Positions 9,921 through 20,078 of a DNA stretch of 52,743 nucleotides are shown here, in pieces. The stretch covers positions 1-52,743 of the forward strand of contig JAKSKU010000017.1 in assembly GCA_024401565.1 (NCBI GenBank), in the 5' to 3' direction. Source of the stretch: Paludibacteraceae bacterium. Lineage in GTDB: Bacteria > Bacteroidota > Bacteroidia > Bacteroidales > Paludibacteraceae. The notes beneath the pieces are model-generated. The model worked only from the letters and a program-made list of their open reading frames with translations, made no database searches and was not told the origin of the DNA. The position numbers and the translations under genes are program-made. Within the stretch, counting starts at the first letter, position 1, and each line of letters starts with the position of its first letter.

Positions 9921-10211
9921 ATGGAGATCATATTAAAGCCAATCGTAACAGAGAAGGTTACTGGTTTGCAGGATAAGTACAATCGCTACGGTTTCCGCGT
10001 AGTGATGAGTGCTACTAAGTCGCAGATTAAAGCTGCAGTTGAGGATTTGTATGGCGTTAAGGTCTTGTCAGTCAATACATTGCGTGTTGATGGCAAGAAT
10101 AAGTCGCGTTATACTAAAGCAGGTGTGATCGCAGGTAAGATGCCTTCATACAAGAAAGCCCTTGTTACTTTGAAAGAGGGTGAAGCAATTGACTTTTATA
10201 GCAATATTTAA
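9921..10211 (+). CDS. rplW: Ribosomal protein L23
   Basis: A 96-residue L23, located at the exit of the ribosomal tunnel where trigger factor and the signal recognition particle dock. It shows the family start ([11 protein letters not shown]) and the VNTLRVDGK block. It lies five bases after rplD and five before rplB. Confidence 0.96.
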   Translation: MEIILKPIVTEKVTGLQDKYNRYGFRVVMSATKSQIKAAVEDLYGVKVLSVNTLRVDGKNKSRYTKAGVIAGKMPSYKKALVTLKEGEAIDFYSNI

Positions 10212-10216
10212 TAAAA

Positions 10217-11041
10217 ATGGCAGTTCGCAAATTTAAGCCCACAACACCGGGGCAGAGACACAAAGTTATTGGTGCGTTCGAGACAATTACCTCGAGCACT
10301 CCAGAAAAATCTCTTGTGAAAGGCATGAGAAAGACTGGTGGACGCAACAACGTCGGTAAGATGACAATGCGTTACATCGGTGGTGGTCACAAGAGAAAGT
10401 ACAGAGTAATTGATTTCAAGAGAGAGAAAGACGGTGTGCCAGCAGTAGTAAAGACAATCGAGTACGATCCAAACCGTTCGGCTCGTATCGCTCTATTGTT
10501 CTACGCTGATGGTGAGAAGCGTTACATCTTGGCTCCTGCGGGATTGCAGGTTGGCCAGACACTTATGTCAGGTGCTGATGCTGCACCAGAGGTAGGTAAT
10601 ACGCTTCCTTTGCAGAACATTCCACTAGGTACAGTTATCCACAACTTGGAGTTGCATCCAGGACAGGGAGCTGCGCTTGTACGTTCTGCTGGTACTTTTG
10701 CTCAGTTAACTTCTCGTGAGGGTAAGTACGCAATCGTAAAATTGCCTTCAGGAGAGCTTCGCATGATTCTATGTGCTTGCAAGGCTACAATTGGTACCGT
10801 AGGTAACTCAGACCACGCGCTTGAGAGATCAGGTAAGGCAGGTCGTTCACGTTGGTTGGGACGTCGTCCTCGCACTCGTGCTGTATGTATGAACCCAGTA
10901 GATCACCCAATGGGTGGTGGAGAGGGCCGTCAGTCGGGTGGACATCCTAGATCAAGAAAGGGTCTTTTGGCTAAGGGTTACAAGACACGTTCACCAAAGA
11001 AGGCTTCTGATAAGTACATAATCGAAAGAAGAAAGAAATAA
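10217..11041 (+). CDS. rplB: Ribosomal protein L2
   Basis: A 274-residue L2, a core 50S protein near the peptidyl transferase centre. Diagnostic blocks are [19 protein letters not shown] in the N-terminal half and [13 protein letters not shown] near the C-terminus, the latter including the histidine considered important for activity. Length is normal. Confidence 0.98.
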   Translation: MAVRKFKPTTPGQRHKVIGAFETITSSTPEKSLVKGMRKTGGRNNVGKMTMRYIGGGHKRKYRVIDFKREKDGVPAVVKTIEYDPNRSARIALLFYADGEKRYILAPAGLQVGQTLMSGADAAPEVGNTLPLQNIPLGTVIHNLELHPGQGAALVRSAGTFAQLTSREGKYAIVKLPSGELRMILCACKATIGTVGNSDHALERSGKAGRSRWLGRRPRTRAVCMNPVDHPMGGGEGRQSGGHPRSRKGLLAKGYKTRSPKKASDKYIIERRKK

Positions 11042-11059
11042 TTGAAATAAAGTATTTTT

Positions 11060-11329
11060 ATGAGTCGTTCATTAAAAAAAGGTCCATATATCAACCTTAA
11101 GCTTGAGAAGAAGGTTCTTGCCATGAACGAAAGCGGCAAGAAGGCTGTTGTCAAGACATGGGCTAGAGCTTCAATGATATCTCCGGATTTTGTCGGACAT
11201 ACTATTGCAGTTCACAACGGAAATAAGTTTATTCCGGTATTTGTCACAGAGAATATGGTAGGACACAAACTTGGCGAATTCTCTTTGACGCGTAACTTTA
11301 GAGGTCACGGTGGTAACAAGAAGAAGTAA
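11060..11329 (+). CDS. rpsS: Ribosomal protein S19
   Basis: An 89-residue S19 of the 30S head. It begins [11 protein letters not shown] and ends with the family [11 protein letters not shown] pattern. It sits between rplB and rplV as in nearly all S10 clusters. Confidence 0.97.
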   Translation: MSRSLKKGPYINLKLEKKVLAMNESGKKAVVKTWARASMISPDFVGHTIAVHNGNKFIPVFVTENMVGHKLGEFSLTRNFRGHGGNKKK

Positions 11330-11365
11330 TCAGCGTGATTAAATTAATTTAAAAGTTCGAGAAAA

Positions 11366-11773
11366 ATGAGTTCAAGAAAAAAAGTATCAGCTGATGCAAG
11401 AAAAGAGGCGAAGAAGTCCCTTTATTTTGCGAAGTTGAATGATGTTCCTACTTCTCCACGTAAGATGCGTTTGGTTGCAGACATGGTACGTGGAATGGAG
11501 GCTTTCCGCGCTTTGGGTGTCCTAAGATATTCAACTAAGGAAGCTTCTATCAGACTAGAGAAGTTATTGCGTTCTGCTATCGCTAACTGGGAGCAGAAGA
11601 ACGAAACTAAGGCTGAAATGGGCCAGCTTTACGTAAGCAACATTTACGTAGATTCAGCTCGTCAGTTGAAGAGACTTCGTCCTGCACCTCAGGGTAGAGG
11701 ATACAGAATCCGTAAGCGCTCTAACCATGTGACTATTTTTGTAGATGCTATTTCTAACGATACTAACGAATAA
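11366..11773 (+). CDS. rplV: Ribosomal protein L22
   Basis: A 135-residue L22, whose hairpin forms part of the exit tunnel and is a macrolide resistance locus. The N-terminal segment [17 protein letters not shown] and the tip region [17 protein letters not shown] identify it. It carries the slightly longer N-terminus common in Bacteroidales. It is followed after three bases by rpsC. Confidence 0.96.
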   Translation: MSSRKKVSADARKEAKKSLYFAKLNDVPTSPRKMRLVADMVRGMEAFRALGVLRYSTKEASIRLEKLLRSAIANWEQKNETKAEMGQLYVSNIYVDSARQLKRLRPAPQGRGYRIRKRSNHVTIFVDAISNDTNE

Positions 11774-11776
11774 AAG

Positions 11777-12508
11777 ATGGGACAGAAAGTTAATCCAATA
11801 AGCAACCGTTTAGGAATTGTAAGAGGTTGGGATTCCAATTGGTACGGTGGAAAGAAGTACGGCGATACAATCCTTGAGGATTCAAAGATTCGTAAGTACT
11901 TGTCTGCTCGTCTTGCTAAAGCTAGTGTTGCTAGAATTATCATAGAGAGAACTCTTAAACTTGTTACTATTACAGTCTGCACTGCTAAACCTGGCATTAT
12001 CATCGGTAAGGGTGGACAGGAAGTTGATAAGTTGAAGGAGGAGTTGAAGAAGATCACTGACAAGGAGATCCAAATCAACATCTACGAGGTTAAAAGACCA
12101 GAGTTGGATGCAGTTATCGTAGCAAGCAACATTGCTCGTCAGGTAGAGGGTAAGATCGCTTACCGTCGCGCTGTTAAGCAGGCAATCGCTTCTACAATGC
12201 GCATCGGTGCAGAGGGTATCAAAGTGCTAGTTGCAGGTCGTTTGAATGGCGCTGAAATGGCTCGTTCTGAGATGTATAAGGAAGGACGTACTCCACTTCA
12301 CACATTCCGTGCTGATATCGACTACGCACAGGCAGAGGCGCTTACAAAGGTAGGTATTATCGGAATCAAGGTTTGGATTTGCCGTGGCGAAGTGTATGGA
12401 AAGAAGGATCTTTCTCAGCAGTTCGTTGCTAACAAGGAGAACGTTCGTTCCAACAATCCTGCTGGCAAGAAAGGCGGTTTCTCTAAGAAAAGAAAACAAT
12501 CTGTTTAA
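11777..12508 (+). CDS. rpsC: Ribosomal protein S3
   Basis: A 243-residue S3, forming the mRNA entry site of the 30S subunit. It starts [13 protein letters not shown], carries the KH-type motif with [11 protein letters not shown], and has the C-terminal S3 domain ([20 protein letters not shown]). A basic Gly/Lys-rich tail ends the protein, as usual in this group. Confidence 0.98.
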   Translation: MGQKVNPISNRLGIVRGWDSNWYGGKKYGDTILEDSKIRKYLSARLAKASVARIIIERTLKLVTITVCTAKPGIIIGKGGQEVDKLKEELKKITDKEIQINIYEVKRPELDAVIVASNIARQVEGKIAYRRAVKQAIASTMRIGAEGIKVLVAGRLNGAEMARSEMYKEGRTPLHTFRADIDYAQAEALTKVGIIGIKVWICRGEVYGKKDLSQQFVANKENVRSNNPAGKKGGFSKKRKQSV

Positions 12509-12526
12509 GAGTTAAATTAAGGAAAG

Positions 12527-12961
12527 ATGTTACAACCTAAAAGAACTAAGTTCAGAAGACAGCAGAAAGGTCGTGCAAAAGGTATTGCACATCGTGGAGA
12601 CCAATTGGCTTTTGGATCTTTTGGTATCAAGGTACTTGGTACTAAGTGGATTACAGGACGACAGATTGAGGCTGCGCGTATTGCTGTCACAAGATATATG
12701 CAACGTCAAGGTCAGATTTGGATCAGAGTATTCCCTGACAAACCAATCACTAAGAAGCCTGCTGACGTACGTATGGGTAAAGGTAAGGGTAACCCTGAGG
12801 GATTCGTTGCTAGCGTAACTCCAGGAAGAATTCTTATCGAGGTTGAGGGTGTTCCATTCGAGATCGCTAAGGAGGCATTGAGATTGGGAGCTCAGAAACT
12901 TCCAGTAACTACAAAGTTTATTGTTAGACGCGACTACGATGCGCAAAATCAAAATGCTTAA
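12527..12961 (+). CDS. rplP: Ribosomal protein L16
   Basis: A 144-residue L16, which contacts tRNA at the A and P sites. The start [15 protein letters not shown] and the motifs [19 protein letters not shown] are diagnostic. It lies 18 bases after rpsC and two before rpmC. Confidence 0.97.
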   Translation: MLQPKRTKFRRQQKGRAKGIAHRGDQLAFGSFGIKVLGTKWITGRQIEAARIAVTRYMQRQGQIWIRVFPDKPITKKPADVRMGKGKGNPEGFVASVTPGRILIEVEGVPFEIAKEALRLGAQKLPVTTKFIVRRDYDAQNQNA

Positions 12962-12963
12962 TC

Positions 12964-13155
12964 ATGAAAGTAGCAGATATTAAGAACATGTCAAGCAAGG
13001 AGCTTCAGGAGAAGATCGCTTCTGAGGAAAAGAGATTGAACCGCATGCGTCTTGACCATGCGATTACTCCATTGCAGAATCCATCTCAAATTAAGTCTCT
13101 TCGTAAGGACATCGCGCGCATGAAGACTATCTTGGGTCAGGCAGAGTCTAAATAA
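12964..13155 (+). CDS. rpmC: Ribosomal protein L29
   Basis: A 63-residue L29, a two-helix protein near the tunnel exit. The pattern of a leucine/lysine-rich first helix and a second helix ending [13 protein letters not shown] fits the family. It starts two bases after the rplP stop. Confidence 0.94.
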   Translation: MKVADIKNMSSKELQEKIASEEKRLNRMRLDHAITPLQNPSQIKSLRKDIARMKTILGQAESK

Positions 13156-13175
13156 TAATTTTAGAGTTTGAGAAA

Positions 13176-13427
13176 ATGAGAAATTTAAGAAAAGAAAGAC
13201 AGGGAGTTGTTTCAAGCAATAAGATGGACAAGACCATTACTGTTGCTATCAAGTGGAAAGAGAAACACCCTATTTACCAGAAATTCGTCAACAAGACGAA
13301 GAAATATCACGCTCACGATGAGAAGAATGAGTGTAATATTGGTGATGTTGTGAGAATCATGGAGACTCGTCCTTTGAGTAAGACAAAGAGATGGAGATTA
13401 GTATCAATCGTAGAAAGAGCTAAGTAA
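13176..13427 (+). CDS. rpsQ: Ribosomal protein S17
   Basis: An 83-residue S17, an early 16S-binding protein of the 30S body. It shows [20 protein letters not shown] and the [14 protein letters not shown] end. It is two bases before rplN. Confidence 0.97.
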   Translation: MRNLRKERQGVVSSNKMDKTITVAIKWKEKHPIYQKFVNKTKKYHAHDEKNECNIGDVVRIMETRPLSKTKRWRLVSIVERAK

Positions 13428-13429
13428 TT

Positions 13430-13795
13430 ATGATACAGCAAGAATCAAGATTAACTATTGCTGATAATAGCGGTGGTAAAGAGGCATTGTGTATTCGCGT
13501 ATTGGGTGGCACAAAGAAAAGATATGCTACTGTAGGCGATATCATTGTAGTTACAGTGAAGAGCGTTATTCCTTCAAGTGATATGAAGAAGGGTGCCGTT
13601 TCAAAGGCTATCGTTGTTCGCACAAAGAAGGAAGTTCGTAGAGCAGATGGCTCATACATCAGATTCGATGACAATGCATGTGTATTGTTGAATGGTGCTG
13701 GTGAAATGAGAGCGAGCCGTATTTTCGGTCCTGTTGCTAGAGAGTTGCGTGCTTCTAATATGAAGATTGTTTCATTGGCTCCTGAAGTTCTATAA
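13430..13795 (+). CDS. rplN: Ribosomal protein L14
   Basis: A 121-residue L14, a 50S protein at the subunit interface. It starts [19 protein letters not shown] and ends [18 protein letters not shown], both characteristic. First gene of the classical spc cluster, here continuous with the S10 cluster. Confidence 0.98.
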   Translation: MIQQESRLTIADNSGGKEALCIRVLGGTKKRYATVGDIIVVTVKSVIPSSDMKKGAVSKAIVVRTKKEVRRADGSYIRFDDNACVLLNGAGEMRASRIFGPVARELRASNMKIVSLAPEVL

Positions 13796-13811
13796 TTAAT
13801 AAAGTAAGGTA

Positions 13812-14129
13812 ATGAGTAAGTTACATATTAAGAAGGGCGACCTAGTTTACGTTCTTGCAGGTAAGGACAAAGGTAAGACAGGAAAGGTGCTTTCTGTATT
13901 GGTTGCTGCTAACCGTGCTGTCGTAGAGGGTGTTAACGTTGTTTCTAAGAACGTTAAGCCAAGTGCAAAGAACCCTCAGGGTGGCATCGTTAAGATGGAG
14001 GCTCCAATCCACGTTTCAAATTTGAATTTGGTTGATCCAAAGTCTGGTAAGCCAACACGTATTGCAATCAAGGTTGTAGACGGAAAGAAAGTTCGTGTAG
14101 CTAAAAAGTCAGGGGAGGAAATTAAATGA
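13812..14129 (+). CDS. rplX: Ribosomal protein L24
   Basis: A 105-residue L24, an initiator of 50S assembly. The KOW motif is visible at the N-terminus ([20 protein letters not shown]). Its TGA overlaps the ATG of rplE by four bases (ATGA), indicating coupled translation. Confidence 0.97.
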   Translation: MSKLHIKKGDLVYVLAGKDKGKTGKVLSVLVAANRAVVEGVNVVSKNVKPSAKNPQGGIVKMEAPIHVSNLNLVDPKSGKPTRIAIKVVDGKKVRVAKKSGEEIK

Positions 14130-14668
14130 ATACAGCTAGTTTAAAACAAGACTATAAGCAGCGTATCGTTCCTGCTTTGAAGGAGAAGTTTGGTTATTCT
14201 ACAGTAATGCAGGTTCCAGTACTTGAGAAGATCGTTATCAATCAGGGATTGGGAGAGGCAGTAGCTGACAAGAAGGTTATCGAGATTGCAATCAACGAGT
14301 TGACTACAATCGCTGGTCAGAAGGCAGTTCAGACACTTTCTAAGAAGGATATCGCAAACTTTAAGGTAAGAAAGAAGATGCCTATCGGAGTTCGCGTAAC
14401 TCTAAGAAGAGAGAGAATGTACGAGTTCTTGGAGCGCTTGATCAAAGTGGTTCTTCCTCGTATCCGTGACTTCAACGGTATCAACTCTAAGTTGGATGGT
14501 AGAGGTAACTACACTCTTGGTGTTACAGAGCAGATTATCTTCCCAGAGATCAACATCGATTCGATCTCAAAGCTTATGGGTATGAATATCACTTTCGTGA
14601 CAACAGCTAAGACTGACGAAGAGGGTCTTGCCTTGTTAAAGGAATTTGGTTTACCATTTAAAAAGTAA
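14126..14668 (+). CDS. rplE: Ribosomal protein L5
   Basis: A 180-residue L5, a 5S rRNA-binding protein of the central protuberance. The block [21 protein letters not shown] and the C-terminal [14 protein letters not shown] stretch are diagnostic. Translation is probably coupled to rplX through the ATGA overlap. Confidence 0.98.
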   Translation: MNTASLKQDYKQRIVPALKEKFGYSTVMQVPVLEKIVINQGLGEAVADKKVIEIAINELTTIAGQKAVQTLSKKDIANFKVRKKMPIGVRVTLRRERMYEFLERLIKVVLPRIRDFNGINSKLDGRGNYTLGVTEQIIFPEINIDSISKLMGMNITFVTTAKTDEEGLALLKEFGLPFKK

Positions 14669-14673
14669 TCGGA

Positions 14674-14943
14674 ATGGCAAAAGAATCAATGAAAGCACGC
14701 GAGGTAAAGCGTGCTCGCCTTTGCGCGAAGTATGCTGAGAAACGTGCTCAGTTGTTGAAGGAGGGAAAGTACGATGAGCTACAGAACCTACCTAAGAATG
14801 CTTCGCCAGTAAGATTGCACAACAGATGTAAGTTGACAGGCAGACCTAAGGGTTACATGCGTCAGTTCGGTATCTCGAGAATTCAGTTCAGAGAGATGGC
14901 ATCTGCTGGTTTGATACCAGGTGTAAAGAAAGCAAGTTGGTAA
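14674..14943 (+). CDS. rpsN: Ribosomal protein S14, zinc-free form
   Basis: An 89-residue S14 of the long type. The C-terminal region [20 protein letters not shown] identifies it. It lacks the CxxC pairs of the short zinc-binding form, so it is the C-minus version. A 58-base AT-rich gap separates it from rpsH, one of the larger gaps in this part. Confidence 0.97.
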   Translation: MAKESMKAREVKRARLCAKYAEKRAQLLKEGKYDELQNLPKNASPVRLHNRCKLTGRPKGYMRQFGISRIQFREMASAGLIPGVKKASW

Positions 14944-15001
14944 TTATTAATTTTTTATTTTAAATATTGTCAGGCATTTGTCTTGATTAATTTAATTTAT
15001 T

Positions 15002-15397
15002 ATGACTGATCCAATAGCAGATTATTTAACGAGACTGCGCAATGCTATTAATGCAAAGCATCGCGTTTTGGAGGTTCCGTCTTCTAATCTTAAGAAGGAG
15101 ATCACTAAGATCTTGATGGACAAGGGTTACATTTTGAACTACAAGTTCGTAGAGGAAGGTGTAGGCGGAACTATCAAAATTGCGTTGAAGTACGACGCAG
15201 TTAACAAGGTTAACGCTATCAAGAACTTGAAGAGAGTTTCTACTCCAGGTTTGCGTAAGTATGTTGGTTACAAGGATATGCCAAAGGTTCTTAACGGACT
15301 AGGTATTGCAATTGTATCTACATCAAAAGGTGTTATGACAGATAAGGAGGCTCGCGAGCTTAAAGTAGGTGGCGAGGTATTGTGTTACGTTTATTAA
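15002..15397 (+). CDS. rpsH: Ribosomal protein S8
   Basis: A 131-residue S8, a central-domain 16S-binding protein and, in E. coli, the repressor of the spc operon. It begins MTDPIADYLTRLRNA and ends with the STSKGVMTDKEAR block, both diagnostic. The start ATG is preceded by an AT-rich spacer of 58 bases. Confidence 0.97.
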   Translation: MTDPIADYLTRLRNAINAKHRVLEVPSSNLKKEITKILMDKGYILNYKFVEEGVGGTIKIALKYDAVNKVNAIKNLKRVSTPGLRKYVGYKDMPKVLNGLGIAIVSTSKGVMTDKEARELKVGGEVLCYVY

Positions 15398-15411
15398 TAG
15401 GAGGATAGAAG

Positions 15412-15966
15412 ATGTCAAGAATAGGAAAGTTGCCTATCAGTATACCTTCAGGTGTAACTGTCTCAGTTAAGGACAACGTAGTCACAGTTAAGGGTCCTAA
15501 AGGTGAATTAACACAGTATGTAGACCCTTCAATCGAAATGAAGATTGAAGACGGTACAATTACTTTCGCAAGAAATTCTGAGGATGCTGAGTTCCGTTCA
15601 AAGCATGGTTTGTACCGTGCTCTTGTAAACAACATGGTGGTTGGTGTTTCTCAGGGTTATAAGAAGGAGTTGGAGTTGGTCGGTGTCGGTTACCGTGTTT
15701 CTAACCAGGGTCAGACAATCGAGTTCTCTCTAGGTTTCACACACGCAATCTTCTTGCAGTTGCCTACTGAGATCAAGATCGAGACTAAGAGTGAGAAAAA
15801 CCAGAATCCACTTGTGATTTTGGAGAGTTGCGACAAGCAGTTGCTAGGTCAGGTTTGTGCAAAGATTCGTTCATTCCGTAAGCCAGAGCCTTACAAAGGT
15901 AAGGGTATCAAGTTTGTTGGTGAGCAAATCAGAAGAAAGGCTGGTAAGTCTGCTGGTGCTAAGTAA
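15412..15966 (+). CDS. rplF: Ribosomal protein L6
   Basis: A 184-residue L6, near the GTPase-associated region of the 50S subunit. It starts MSRIGKLPISIPSGV and has the conserved C-terminal RSFRKPEPYKGKGIKF stretch. Two similar alpha/beta repeats can be followed through the sequence. Confidence 0.98.
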   Translation: MSRIGKLPISIPSGVTVSVKDNVVTVKGPKGELTQYVDPSIEMKIEDGTITFARNSEDAEFRSKHGLYRALVNNMVVGVSQGYKKELELVGVGYRVSNQGQTIEFSLGFTHAIFLQLPTEIKIETKSEKNQNPLVILESCDKQLLGQVCAKIRSFRKPEPYKGKGIKFVGEQIRRKAGKSAGAK

Positions 15967-15984
15967 TTATAAATTCATGTTGTT

Positions 15985-16329
15985 ATGACGGAAAAAGATC
16001 TAAGAAGAATTAAGATAAAGAAGAGTATCAGAGCTAAGGTTTCTGGTACAGCTTCAAAACCGCGTATGACTGTCTTTAGAAGCAATAAGCAGATTTATGT
16101 TCAGGTAATCAACGACGAGACAGGTACAACTTTGGCTTCTGCTTCTTCATTGAAGATGACAGAGAAGGTTGCTAAGAAAGAGCAGGCTGCAAAGGTTGGC
16201 GAGGTTATTGCAAAGAAAGCTATCGAAGCCGGTATTTCGGAAGTGGTATTTGATAGAAACGGTTATTTGTATCACGGACGTATCAAGGAGTTGGCAGATG
16301 CAGCTCGTAATGGTGGTCTTAAATTTTAA
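15985..16329 (+). CDS. rplR: Ribosomal protein L18
   Basis: A 114-residue L18, a 5S rRNA-binding protein. The short basic N-terminus followed by [16 protein letters not shown] and the end [20 protein letters not shown] are characteristic. It sits five bases before rpsE. Confidence 0.97.
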   Translation: MTEKDLRRIKIKKSIRAKVSGTASKPRMTVFRSNKQIYVQVINDETGTTLASASSLKMTEKVAKKEQAAKVGEVIAKKAIEAGISEVVFDRNGYLYHGRIKELADAARNGGLKF

Positions 16330-16334
16330 TAAAC

Positions 16335-16853
16335 ATGGTAGAAACGAAAAATGTTAAGCCTGTAAGCTCTGATGTAGAGTTGAAGGATAGACTCGTAGCT
16401 ATAAACCGTGTAACTAAGGTTACCAAGGGAGGACGTGCATTTAGCTTTGCTGCAATCGTTGTTGTCGGTAACGAGTCTGGTGTAGTTGGTTATGGTCTTG
16501 GTAAGGCAAGCGAGGTTACTGCTGCTATCGCTAAGGGCGTAGAGGCTGCAAAGAAGAATATTGTAAAGGTTCCTGTATTGAAGGGATCTATTCCTCACGA
16601 GCAGTCAGCTAAGTTCGGTGGTGCAGAGGTACTTTTGAGACCAGCGTCTCACGGTACAGGAGTAAAGGCCGGTGGTGCCATGCGTGCTGTGCTAGAGAGC
16701 GTTGGTATTACAGACGTCTTGGCTAAGTCTAAGGGATCTTCAAATCCTCACAACCTAGTAAAGGCTACAATCAAGGCTCTATCTGAGTTGAGAGATCCAT
16801 TCACTGTAGCTCAGAACAGAGGTGTTTCAATGGAAAAGGTATTTAAAGGTTAA
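16335..16853 (+). CDS. rpsE: Ribosomal protein S5
   Basis: A 172-residue S5, involved in decoding accuracy and mRNA unwinding. The N-terminal double-stranded-RNA-like domain carries [18 protein letters not shown] and the C-terminal part [19 protein letters not shown]. Five bases separate its stop from rpmD. Confidence 0.98.
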   Translation: MVETKNVKPVSSDVELKDRLVAINRVTKVTKGGRAFSFAAIVVVGNESGVVGYGLGKASEVTAAIAKGVEAAKKNIVKVPVLKGSIPHEQSAKFGGAEVLLRPASHGTGVKAGGAMRAVLESVGITDVLAKSKGSSNPHNLVKATIKALSELRDPFTVAQNRGVSMEKVFKG

Positions 16854-16858
16854 TTCTT

Positions 16859-17035
16859 ATGGCTACAATTAAAATTAAGCAAGTTAGAAGTAAGATTGGT
16901 TGCCCAAAGGTGCAGAAGGCTACTTTGGCAGCACTAGGTCTCAAGAAACTTAATGCAGTTGTTGAGCATGAGGATTGTCCATCTGTTAGAGGCATGATCG
17001 AGGCCGTTAAACAATTAGTAGTTGTTGTTGAATAA
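16859..17035 (+). CDS. rpmD: Ribosomal protein L30
   Basis: A 58-residue L30 that is easily missed because of its size. Translation gives MATIKIKQVRSKIGC at the start, then KVQKATLAALGLKKL and HEDCPSVRGMI, which match the family pattern. It fills the gap between rpsE and rplO exactly as in other bacteria. The stop at 17033-17035 is 13 bases before the rplO ATG. Confidence 0.95.
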   Translation: MATIKIKQVRSKIGCPKVQKATLAALGLKKLNAVVEHEDCPSVRGMIEAVKQLVVVVE

Positions 17036-17048
17036 AAAATTGAGTGTA

Positions 17049-17501
17049 ATGGATTTAAGTAATTTAAAACCTGCTGCAGGTTCTGTTAAGACACGCAAGA
17101 GAATTGGACGTGGTCCAGGTTCAGGTCTTGGTGGAACTTCTACAAGAGGTCATAAGGGAGCTAAGTCTCGCTCTGGTTATTCAAAGAAAGTTGGTTTCGA
17201 GGGTGGTCAGATGCCTTTGCAGAGACGTCTTCCTAAGTATGGTGAGATGCACGTATGCAATCCAAAGGTATACAAGGCAATTAACTTGTCTGATATCCAG
17301 GCATTGTGTGATGCAGCTAAGATTGATGTTGTTAACAAGGAGGCTCTTCTAAACGCTGGTTTGGTAGGTAAGTCTGACAACGTTAAGGTTTTGGGTAATG
17401 GAACACTTTCTGCTAAGGTAAAGGTAGAGGCTGCCGCATTCTCTAAGAGTGCAGTTGCTGCTATCGAGGCTGCAGGTGGTAGTGTTGAAATTAAGAAGTA
17501 A
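17049..17501 (+). CDS. rplO: Ribosomal protein L15
   Basis: A 150-residue L15, a late-assembling 50S protein. The ATG at 17049 begins MDLSNLKPAAGS, the usual start; the frame is open upstream to a TTG at 17022 inside rpmD but that is not family-like. The glycine-rich GRGPGSGLGGTSTRGHKG block is diagnostic. Its stop overlaps the secY ATG by one base. Confidence 0.97.
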   Translation: MDLSNLKPAAGSVKTRKRIGRGPGSGLGGTSTRGHKGAKSRSGYSKKVGFEGGQMPLQRRLPKYGEMHVCNPKVYKAINLSDIQALCDAAKIDVVNKEALLNAGLVGKSDNVKVLGNGTLSAKVKVEAAAFSKSAVAAIEAAGGSVEIKK

Positions 17502-18868
17502 TGAAGGCAATTCAAACGATAAGTAACATTTGGAAAATCGAGGATTTGAGAAATAAGATTCTTTTCACATTTCTCTTGATTCTTGTATATCGTTTTGGAT
17601 CATTTATAGTTCTTCCGGGTGTAAATCCGGAAGGACTTAAACCTTTGGAGAACCAGACAAGTGAGGGTCTTATGTCTTTGCTTAACATGTTCTCTGGAGG
17701 AGCTTTCTCTAATGCTTCGATTTTTGCTCTTGGAATCATGCCGTATATCTCGGCGTCTATCGTGGTTCAGTTGCTTACAATCGCTTTGCCTTACTTCCAG
17801 AAGATTCAGAAGGATGGTGAGAGCGGACGTAAGAAGATCACGCAGTTGACGAGATATTTGACTGTTTTCATTTTGTTGATACAAGGTCCGTCTTATCTGA
17901 TAAACCTTTCTATGCAGGCTCCAGAGGCTGTTCCTACTGATTTGTTCTTTAAGATCTCATCAATAGTGATCATGTGTGCTGGTAGTATGTTTGTGATGTG
18001 GCTTGGCGAGAGAATCACTGACAAGGGAATTGGTAATGGTATATCTATTATAATCCTGATTGGTATCTTGGCTCGTTTCCCAGATGCTATTGCTAAGGAG
18101 TTGGTTTCTGCAATTTCCGGTAATTCAGGAGGTTTTATTATCCTTTTGTTGGAGTTCGTCTTCTTGTTTGTTGTTATTATGGCTTCAATTGCATTGGTTC
18201 AGGCAGTACGTCGTATTCCTGTACAGTATGCAAAGCAGACAGCAGCGGCCGCTGCGTCTAGCTCTTCAGCAGCTAGCCGTTTCGGTGGAGTAAGACAGTA
18301 TATCCCTTTGAAAGTGAATGCGGCTGGTGTTATGCCAATCATCTTTGCTCAGGCAATCATGTTCATTCCTTTGTCTGTTCTACCGTTCGTCGCTAGTGAC
18401 GAGACAGTGCAGATGATGCAGTCGGCAATGGATTTAAATGGTTGGAAGTACAATTTGGTTTTCGTGATTTTGATCATCGTGTTCACATATTTCTACACAG
18501 CGATCACAATTCAGCCAAACCAGATGGCAGAGGATTTGAAGAGAAATGATGGATTTATCCCTAAGGTTAAACCAGGAGTTGATACAGCAGAGTATATCGA
18601 TGATGTAATGTCAAAGATCACTCTACCTGGTGCAATTTTCTTGGCTCTAATCGCAATCATGCCAGCGATCGTTTCTAGCTTGGTTGAGGTTAATCATCAG
18701 TTCGCTCAGTTCTTTGGTGGTACATCATTGCTTATCATGGTGGGTGTGGTTCTTGATACTCTACAGCAGATTGAGGGTCACTTGCTAATGCACCACTACG
18801 ATGGTCTAATGGAGAATGGTCCAATCAGAGGAAGAAGTGGAATGGTAGCTACTCCAGATGCTGAATAA
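17501..18868 (+). CDS. secY: Preprotein translocase subunit SecY
   Basis: A 455-residue core channel of the Sec translocon with ten hydrophobic segments. Conserved sequences include ALGIMPYISASIV (second membrane region) and GRSGMVATP at the C-terminus. A run of alanine and serine (about residues 248-259) is inserted in the cytoplasmic loop before RQYIPLKVN and looks like a lineage-specific low-complexity insertion. The usual Bacteroidales neighbour map is missing: infA follows after ten bases. Confidence 0.97.
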   Translation: MKAIQTISNIWKIEDLRNKILFTFLLILVYRFGSFIVLPGVNPEGLKPLENQTSEGLMSLLNMFSGGAFSNASIFALGIMPYISASIVVQLLTIALPYFQKIQKDGESGRKKITQLTRYLTVFILLIQGPSYLINLSMQAPEAVPTDLFFKISSIVIMCAGSMFVMWLGERITDKGIGNGISIIILIGILARFPDAIAKELVSAISGNSGGFIILLLEFVFLFVVIMASIALVQAVRRIPVQYAKQTAAAAASSSSAASRFGGVRQYIPLKVNAAGVMPIIFAQAIMFIPLSVLPFVASDETVQMMQSAMDLNGWKYNLVFVILIIVFTYFYTAITIQPNQMAEDLKRNDGFIPKVKPGVDTAEYIDDVMSKITLPGAIFLALIAIMPAIVSSLVEVNHQFAQFFGGTSLLIMVGVVLDTLQQIEGHLLMHHYDGLMENGPIRGRSGMVATPDAE

Positions 18869-18878
18869 ATTTTAGGTT

Positions 18879-19097
18879 ATGGCAAAGCAAGCAGCTATCG
18901 AACAAGACGGTGTTATTCTTGAAGCTTTATCAAACGCAATGTTTAAGGTAGAGCTTGAGAATGGCCACCAGTTGACAGCCCATATTTCTGGAAAGATGAG
19001 AATGCATTACATCAAAATCTTGCCAGGAGATAAGGTTAGAGTAGAAATTTCTCCTTACGATTTGTCGAAAGGAAGAATAGCATTCAGATATAAATAA
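18879..19097 (+). CDS. infA: Translation initiation factor IF-1
   Basis: A 72-residue OB-fold factor that binds the A site of the 30S subunit during initiation. The sequence [20 protein letters not shown], then [19 protein letters not shown], is diagnostic. It lies ten bases after secY and eight before rpmJ. Confidence 0.97.
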   Translation: MAKQAAIEQDGVILEALSNAMFKVELENGHQLTAHISGKMRMHYIKILPGDKVRVEISPYDLSKGRIAFRYK

Positions 19098-19105
19098 AAA
19101 AACAA

Positions 19106-19222
19106 ATGAAAGTTAAAGCTTCTCTAAAAAAACGTACTCCAGAGTGCAAAATTGTGCGTAGAAAGGGTCGTTTGTATGTAATTAACAAAAAAAATCCTAA
19201 GTTTAAGTTGCGACAGGGTTGA
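19106..19222 (+). CDS. rpmJ: Ribosomal protein L36, zinc-free form
   Basis: A 38-residue L36. Translation gives [20 protein letters not shown] and then [18 protein letters not shown]. Only one cysteine remains, so the zinc ribbon of the CxxC form is absent, as usual in this phylum. It sits between infA and rpsM in the standard order. Confidence 0.95.
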   Translation: MKVKASLKKRTPECKIVRRKGRLYVINKKNPKFKLRQG

Positions 19223-19229
19223 TTTTTTT

Positions 19230-19237
19230 TATTTTTG
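19230..19237 (+). promoter_or_regulatory. Possible internal promoter before rpsM
   Basis: TATTTTTG fits the -7 box and GTTG lies 19 bases upstream (19207-19210), close to the -33 consensus. The downstream leader is about 15 bases. It could give the alpha part of the cluster its own transcription. Confidence 0.4.
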
Positions 19238-19255
19238 CAAAAAAAATAAGATTTT

Positions 19256-19636
19256 ATGGCAGTTAGAATTGTCGGTGTGGATCTTCCACAGAACAAAAGA
19301 GGTGAGATTGGTCTTACTTACATTTTCGGAATCGGTCGCAGCAGTGCGTCAAAGATTCTTAACGAGGCAGGTGTTGATGTAAACATCAAGGTTAAGGATT
19401 GGACAGACGATCAGGCAGCAAAAATTCGTGAGATTATTGGTGCAAACTACAAGGTAGAAGGTGATTTGCGTTCAGAGGTACAGCTAAACATCAAGAGATT
19501 GATGGATATCGGTTGTTACCGTGGTATTCGCCATCGTCTTGGTTTGCCTTTGCGTGGTCAGAGCACTAAGAACAACGCTCGTACTAGAAAGGGTAAGAAG
19601 AAGACAGTTGCAAATAAGAAGAAGGCAACTAAGTAA
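19256..19636 (+). CDS. rpsM: Ribosomal protein S13
   Basis: A 126-residue S13 that forms inter-subunit bridges in the 30S head. It starts [20 protein letters not shown] and contains [20 protein letters not shown] followed by [12 protein letters not shown] short basic tail ends the protein. Confidence 0.98.
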   Translation: MAVRIVGVDLPQNKRGEIGLTYIFGIGRSSASKILNEAGVDVNIKVKDWTDDQAAKIREIIGANYKVEGDLRSEVQLNIKRLMDIGCYRGIRHRLGLPLRGQSTKNNARTRKGKKKTVANKKKATK

Positions 19637-19671
19637 TTTCAGCTAAGTTAAGTAGCTAATTTTAAAATACA

Positions 19672-20061
19672 ATGGCAAAAAAAGCAGTAGCAACAAGAAA
19701 AAGGGTAGTAAAAGTTGATGCTAACGGTCAGTTGCATGTTCATAGCTCTTTTAACAACATCATCGTTACTTTGACAAACAATGAGGGTCAGGTTATCTCT
19801 TGGTCTTCAGCAGGTAAGATGGGTTTTAGAGGTTCTAAGAAGAATACTCCTTACGCAGCACAGATGGCAGCACAGGATTGTGCTAAAGTGGCTTATGACC
19901 TTGGTCTAAGAAAGGTTAAGGCATATGTTAAGGGTCCAGGTAATGGTAGAGAGTCTGCTATCAGAACTGTACACGGAGCTGGTATCGAGGTTACAGAGAT
20001 CGTTGACGTAACACCACTACCACATAATGGTTGTCGACCACCTAAAAAGCGCAGAGTTTAA
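19672..20061 (+). CDS. rpsK: Ribosomal protein S11
   Basis: A 129-residue S11 of the 30S platform. Diagnostic stretches are [29 protein letters not shown] and the end [14 protein letters not shown] 106-base structured gap separates it from rpsD. Confidence 0.98.
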   Translation: MAKKAVATRKRVVKVDANGQLHVHSSFNNIIVTLTNNEGQVISWSSAGKMGFRGSKKNTPYAAQMAAQDCAKVAYDLGLRKVKAYVKGPGNGRESAIRTVHGAGIEVTEIVDVTPLPHNGCRPPKKRRV

Positions 20062-20078
20062 TTTTTTTACTAATTGTT

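Noticed and set aside
12530-12952. Long antisense frames inside ribosomal genes such as rplP
   Set aside because: They arise from the strong codon bias of the ribosomal genes and have no family likeness or promoter.
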